In this document: positions 60,654 to 64,000 of the stretch, in pieces
How positions within the stretch are numbered: position 1 is the stretch's first letter
Layout of the letters: the number at the start of each line of letters is the position of its first letter
Assembly: GCA_921293015.1 (NCBI GenBank)
Contig: OV121090.1
Span: 24,008,304 to 24,072,303, forward strand
Reading direction: 5' to 3'
DNA length: 64,000 nt
Source: Phorcus lineatus
Lineage: Eukaryota > Mollusca > Gastropoda > Trochida > Trochidae
Position numbers and translations under genes: made by a program
The notes under the pieces: model-generated
Told to the model about the DNA's origin: nothing
What the model saw: only the letters and a program-made list of their open reading frames with translations
Databases searched by the model: none

Positions 60654-61812
60654 TTACGATTAATGACACTCGAATAAATCTAGACCATGAAAGTATAATG
60701 ATGTTTTTGAAACATTTTGTAAAAAAAACAGCGAATAAATCCAAAATTATAATCTTTGGTAGAAGACTAATTGGAGTCATAACGTTATATTTTTTTTAAC
60801 AGACTTAGTTCTAAAATTACAAATAGTCATTTCGATATGCTTATAAACGGAAATAACAATCTTATTTCCTATCTATTTATTAATTTCAAGTATCCAATCC
60901 TTAAAATGATGATTATTTCCTTGATTGAAAAATATTCCTTAATAGCTTGAATGAAAGTCTTAAGACAAATACGCATATAGATCTAGTGCTATAACGGTAC
61001 CTAACCTGAATACAAGATAATGGAAATGAAAAAAAACCCATCTGATAAACAATATATTTACTCAGTGTAGGCGATATTTCCGATCGACATTAAATCTTCT
61101 GTCATTGTCAAAAACGGTTCTCGTTTCTACGTCGAAACATCGCCTACAAGGAATACTGTAGAACTTTAACGATGCTTATCTTATGGTTTGTTAGGTCGGC
61201 CGACATGACCATACATAATATATATTCATATTCCAAAAAGCCTGACAACTGCGTACATTGTATTCCTAATGTCACATGTCGGGAGCATTTTATTCCATTC
61301 TTTGGCTACATTGCTTAAAATTTCATTCAATTAAAGTTTTTGATGTTTATAATGTTAAAATTTATCTCCTGCTGAAAGACGCTTAATAATTCTTCTTTGA
61401 AGTGACGTGTTTATATTTAAATGATATAATTGAACGTTAAGTCATTTCAATACTGCACGTAGGCTGCAAATTCAGAACATTACTTTTTGATATATTCATA
61501 TTTTATATAGACAATGCATTTTTTTTCTCAGGAAGTATTTCAAATTGTTGTTTATCATCAGATGTCTCTATCCTTAGCTTGTAGTAAATTTCAGAGTCGA
61601 TATGGAAAGTCGAAGAGTCTTTTTATATATATACAATTTCTAAACGAATTTTGCACAGCCGCTGTACACGTTGCAGCTCTCAAGATACAACACTCCTACG
61701 CTCATTTGTTCCATATCCCTTTAGAACATGCCTGCAAAGACTTCCCTGTTGATCATTTGAACCTATCAGTGGTACCACACTGCTTTCCGTATATTGTTCC
61801 ATACGGGTATTT
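60654..61812. other. Non-coding stretch with one stem-loop
   Basis: TGTAGGCGATATTTCCGA near 61068 pairs imperfectly with TCGAAACATCGCCTACA near 61133. Nothing else recognised. Confidence 0.5.
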
Positions 61813-61838
61813 GGGGGGGGGGGGGGGGGGGGGGGGGG
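61813..61838 (+). repeat. 26-base poly-G run
   Basis: Uninterrupted G run, unusual in AT-rich DNA. The length may be affected by sequencing error. It could form a G-quadruplex. Confidence 0.85.
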
Positions 61839-64000
61839 CTTGTCGAGCCTAGTCGCTGATTGGCTGGAGTTCAAAGGTCACCTGGCAGGATCCCTCTTGA
61901 GCAGTTCAGATCAGAAGCGCAGTGGTCGAGTGGTTGGTTTGATCTGATTTCAATAAGATTACCCCGTGTACATGACGTATATGGTATATTCTCTCACGGA
62001 TACTCATTCTAAAATTTCATTTGAAGTAGCGCAACTTCAAGTGTTCGTCTTTTTGAACAATCATAACAGTATCATGTTTTACACATTTATAGACAGATTG
62101 CGCAATCATACACATGTGAATAAAATGTATTTGGGAGGGGTTGTTTCCAGATTTTTTGTATTTCCTGATACTGTTTATCACAAATTTACAATAAACAGGA
62201 CAAAAGTATCGAAAACCGGAAAATTGCGCGCGCCAATTACTTAAACGTGAATTTGAAAACTATTTTTAAGCAGACACAATGGGAAATATAGGTTGGTATT
62301 GCTTAGTAGGTCATTTCACTAATATTCATGTAAATTTACAATGGAAAAGAAAGAAATGTCTTAAATTAATCTAAATTTAAAAAATGGCATTTAAGAGATA
62401 AAGATGCACCTTTAGATAGGCAATTTGAACTTAACTTATGTCAAGTGATATTTTTGCCATATACAAAATTCATGAAACATACTCAATGTCACTTTAATGT
62501 TTCCTTACAAAGCTTTCCTGAGTAAGTGGCGTACTGTACCCATGACCTCCTGCACAATCTCCCTAAAGTGAGTACACGCCCACTATACCACGTATCTACA
62601 GACGCTCACTTAGAGAGCAAATCCTTCTTAAACACCAATCTCCCTGAACATCCTCTGTCTTACATACGTGTAACGTACAGCCAGTACTGAAACGATACTC
62701 CAGCTAGTCAAATACTCAGCGCTGATTCTATTTATCTGACCCTAAGGAACTAGTACTCAATTGGCCCTTCAATTCCTGCTTCCTTTAAACAGTACTTTGC
62801 TGCATTTCCACTCTGATACGAGGAGCACAATAGTTAACGTAACCCAGTTCTCCAGGTTTCTCTGGTTTAAACAAATACTAACTGTTTATGATATACGATG
62901 CCATATGGCTAACTCTTCATAACGTTAATCCTGCGGCATATTTCGTGATGTATGACGTAGATAAGTTTTAGGACAACGATGCATTATTAGGTGCATAGTA
63001 ATAATGCTAAACACTATTAGCATACTTAAATCTTTGATGAGTGCGGTAAATATGAGGATTGACGTGGTTAGATTTAGTGCTTACAGGTAAATTTCTAGGA
63101 AAACACAATCTTCTTCTTTGGACTTCCATACTATTGTTTAGATATACGCTGATGAGCTCCTATCATAAAAATTAGAAGCAATTATATGATTAACACAAAG
63201 TATATCAAGTTATTTATATGAAGATATGAAGGTTAACTTCTTTATTTGACTTGATGATTTTTTTGGATTCTTTCAAATCAAAGTGTTTGATGTTTAAAGA
63301 TTGGGTTATCTCAACAGTTAATACATGTTTATATCTTCATAGACAAATGGTCAAATTACAAGTATTCACTTCATCAATTATGATGGATTTTAAGGAATAC
63401 CTATATCTCCAGTAATACAAAATAACACGGTGTTAAAAGCGTTGGAACTCGTCTGTACTAAGTAAACTCTTGTTCTGTTTGAAGATAATTTGACCAGTCA
63501 CCTGCACCGAGGGGAATAGTACTCGTTGAAAGCAGTGCAGTTGACTAAGTGTGGTGCACATTCTCTGATTGAGGAACTTACTATTCGAGATCCAGATTGG
63601 CTATTCATAGTAGAGATTGATAGGCAAATTAAGGGAGATTTTCTAATTTCCTCTTAAATAATGGTAGAGCGTATGGATGTGAAATTCCCACTTCTAACCT
63701 TCCATACATGAAATACACACGTGATACAGACATGTAACCAAAAAATCATTTCAGAAGATGGGAGTGGGGGGAAAATGGAACATTTTCAAGGTCAATTTTG
63801 GTTTCTTGGGGGTTGGGTTATAGGCTAAAGGTTGACATTATAATATCATTGTCATCATTAGAATTGTTCATAACAGAGTGAGAACAACATCTGTAATAAA
63901 TGTTTCTAGGAGATTTATGATTTGTAAATGTTTATATAATCAAAAGGACGTTACATGTACATTTATATGTACCGATAAGTAAACCCGATAAGCAATAGAA
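61839..64000. other. Non-coding stretch to window end
   Basis: No gene recognised. A tRNA-like A-box string (GTGGTCGAGTGGTTGG) occurs near 61922 without a B box. Confidence 0.5.

Noticed and set aside
61917..61960. tRNA-like string GTGGTCGAGTGGTTGG
   Set aside because: No B box or cloverleaf pairing follows.

Overview
The window looks like nuclear DNA of an animal, most probably a mollusc and perhaps a bivalve. It is AT-rich and intron-bearing, with one spliced receptor gene, a BEL/Pao retrotransposon, several small inverted-repeat transposons, and a tRNA-derived SINE whose 3' end resembles one common in molluscs. No prokaryotic gene organisation is present. The species cannot be told from sequence alone, and no database search was run; family names rest on motif recognition.

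Positions 1-26726 are a large tandem array that enters from the left edge. Thirteen intervals between a fixed anchor measure about 778, 1328 (four times), 777, 1172, 1014, about 1177, 1168, 1172, 776 and 603 bp once insertions are subtracted. Much of the variation is explained by a 156-bp sub-repeat present in one, two or three copies per long unit, plus a short unit type lacking a further block. The layout recalls bivalve pearl/HINE elements. Two units keep an open frame of about 95-100 codons; most of the others have lost it.

The array is interrupted twice. At 9204-17581 lies a young but broken BEL/Pao element with a 5-bp target duplication (AATAA) and nearly identical LTRs. A 598-bp inverted-repeat transposon with a 9-bp duplication sits only in the 5' LTR, so three layers are nested. 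At 18451-22576 is a 4.1-kb block edged on both sides by long ACGTACGTACGT-based palindromes. It holds an internally deleted Mutator-like transposon, a second MITE-like element and a helix-turn-helix transposase fragment.

From 26727 on the DNA is mostly intergenic or intronic. The one convincing host gene is a five-exon plus-strand gene (31049-36616, 490 residues). It encodes a signal peptide, one CUB domain, one LDL-receptor class A module, a transmembrane helix and a long proline-rich tail with eleven 11-residue repeats, five of whose junctions form PPGY (PPxY) motifs. It looks like a surface receptor or adaptor whose tail could recruit WW-domain proteins.

From about 37.2 kb to the end I find no convincing gene. 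This part holds scattered repeats: a second copy of a 0.45-kb MITE also found in the receptor gene's intron, the SINE, a 44-bp minisatellite, several hairpins, a larger inverted-repeat element and a 26-base G run.
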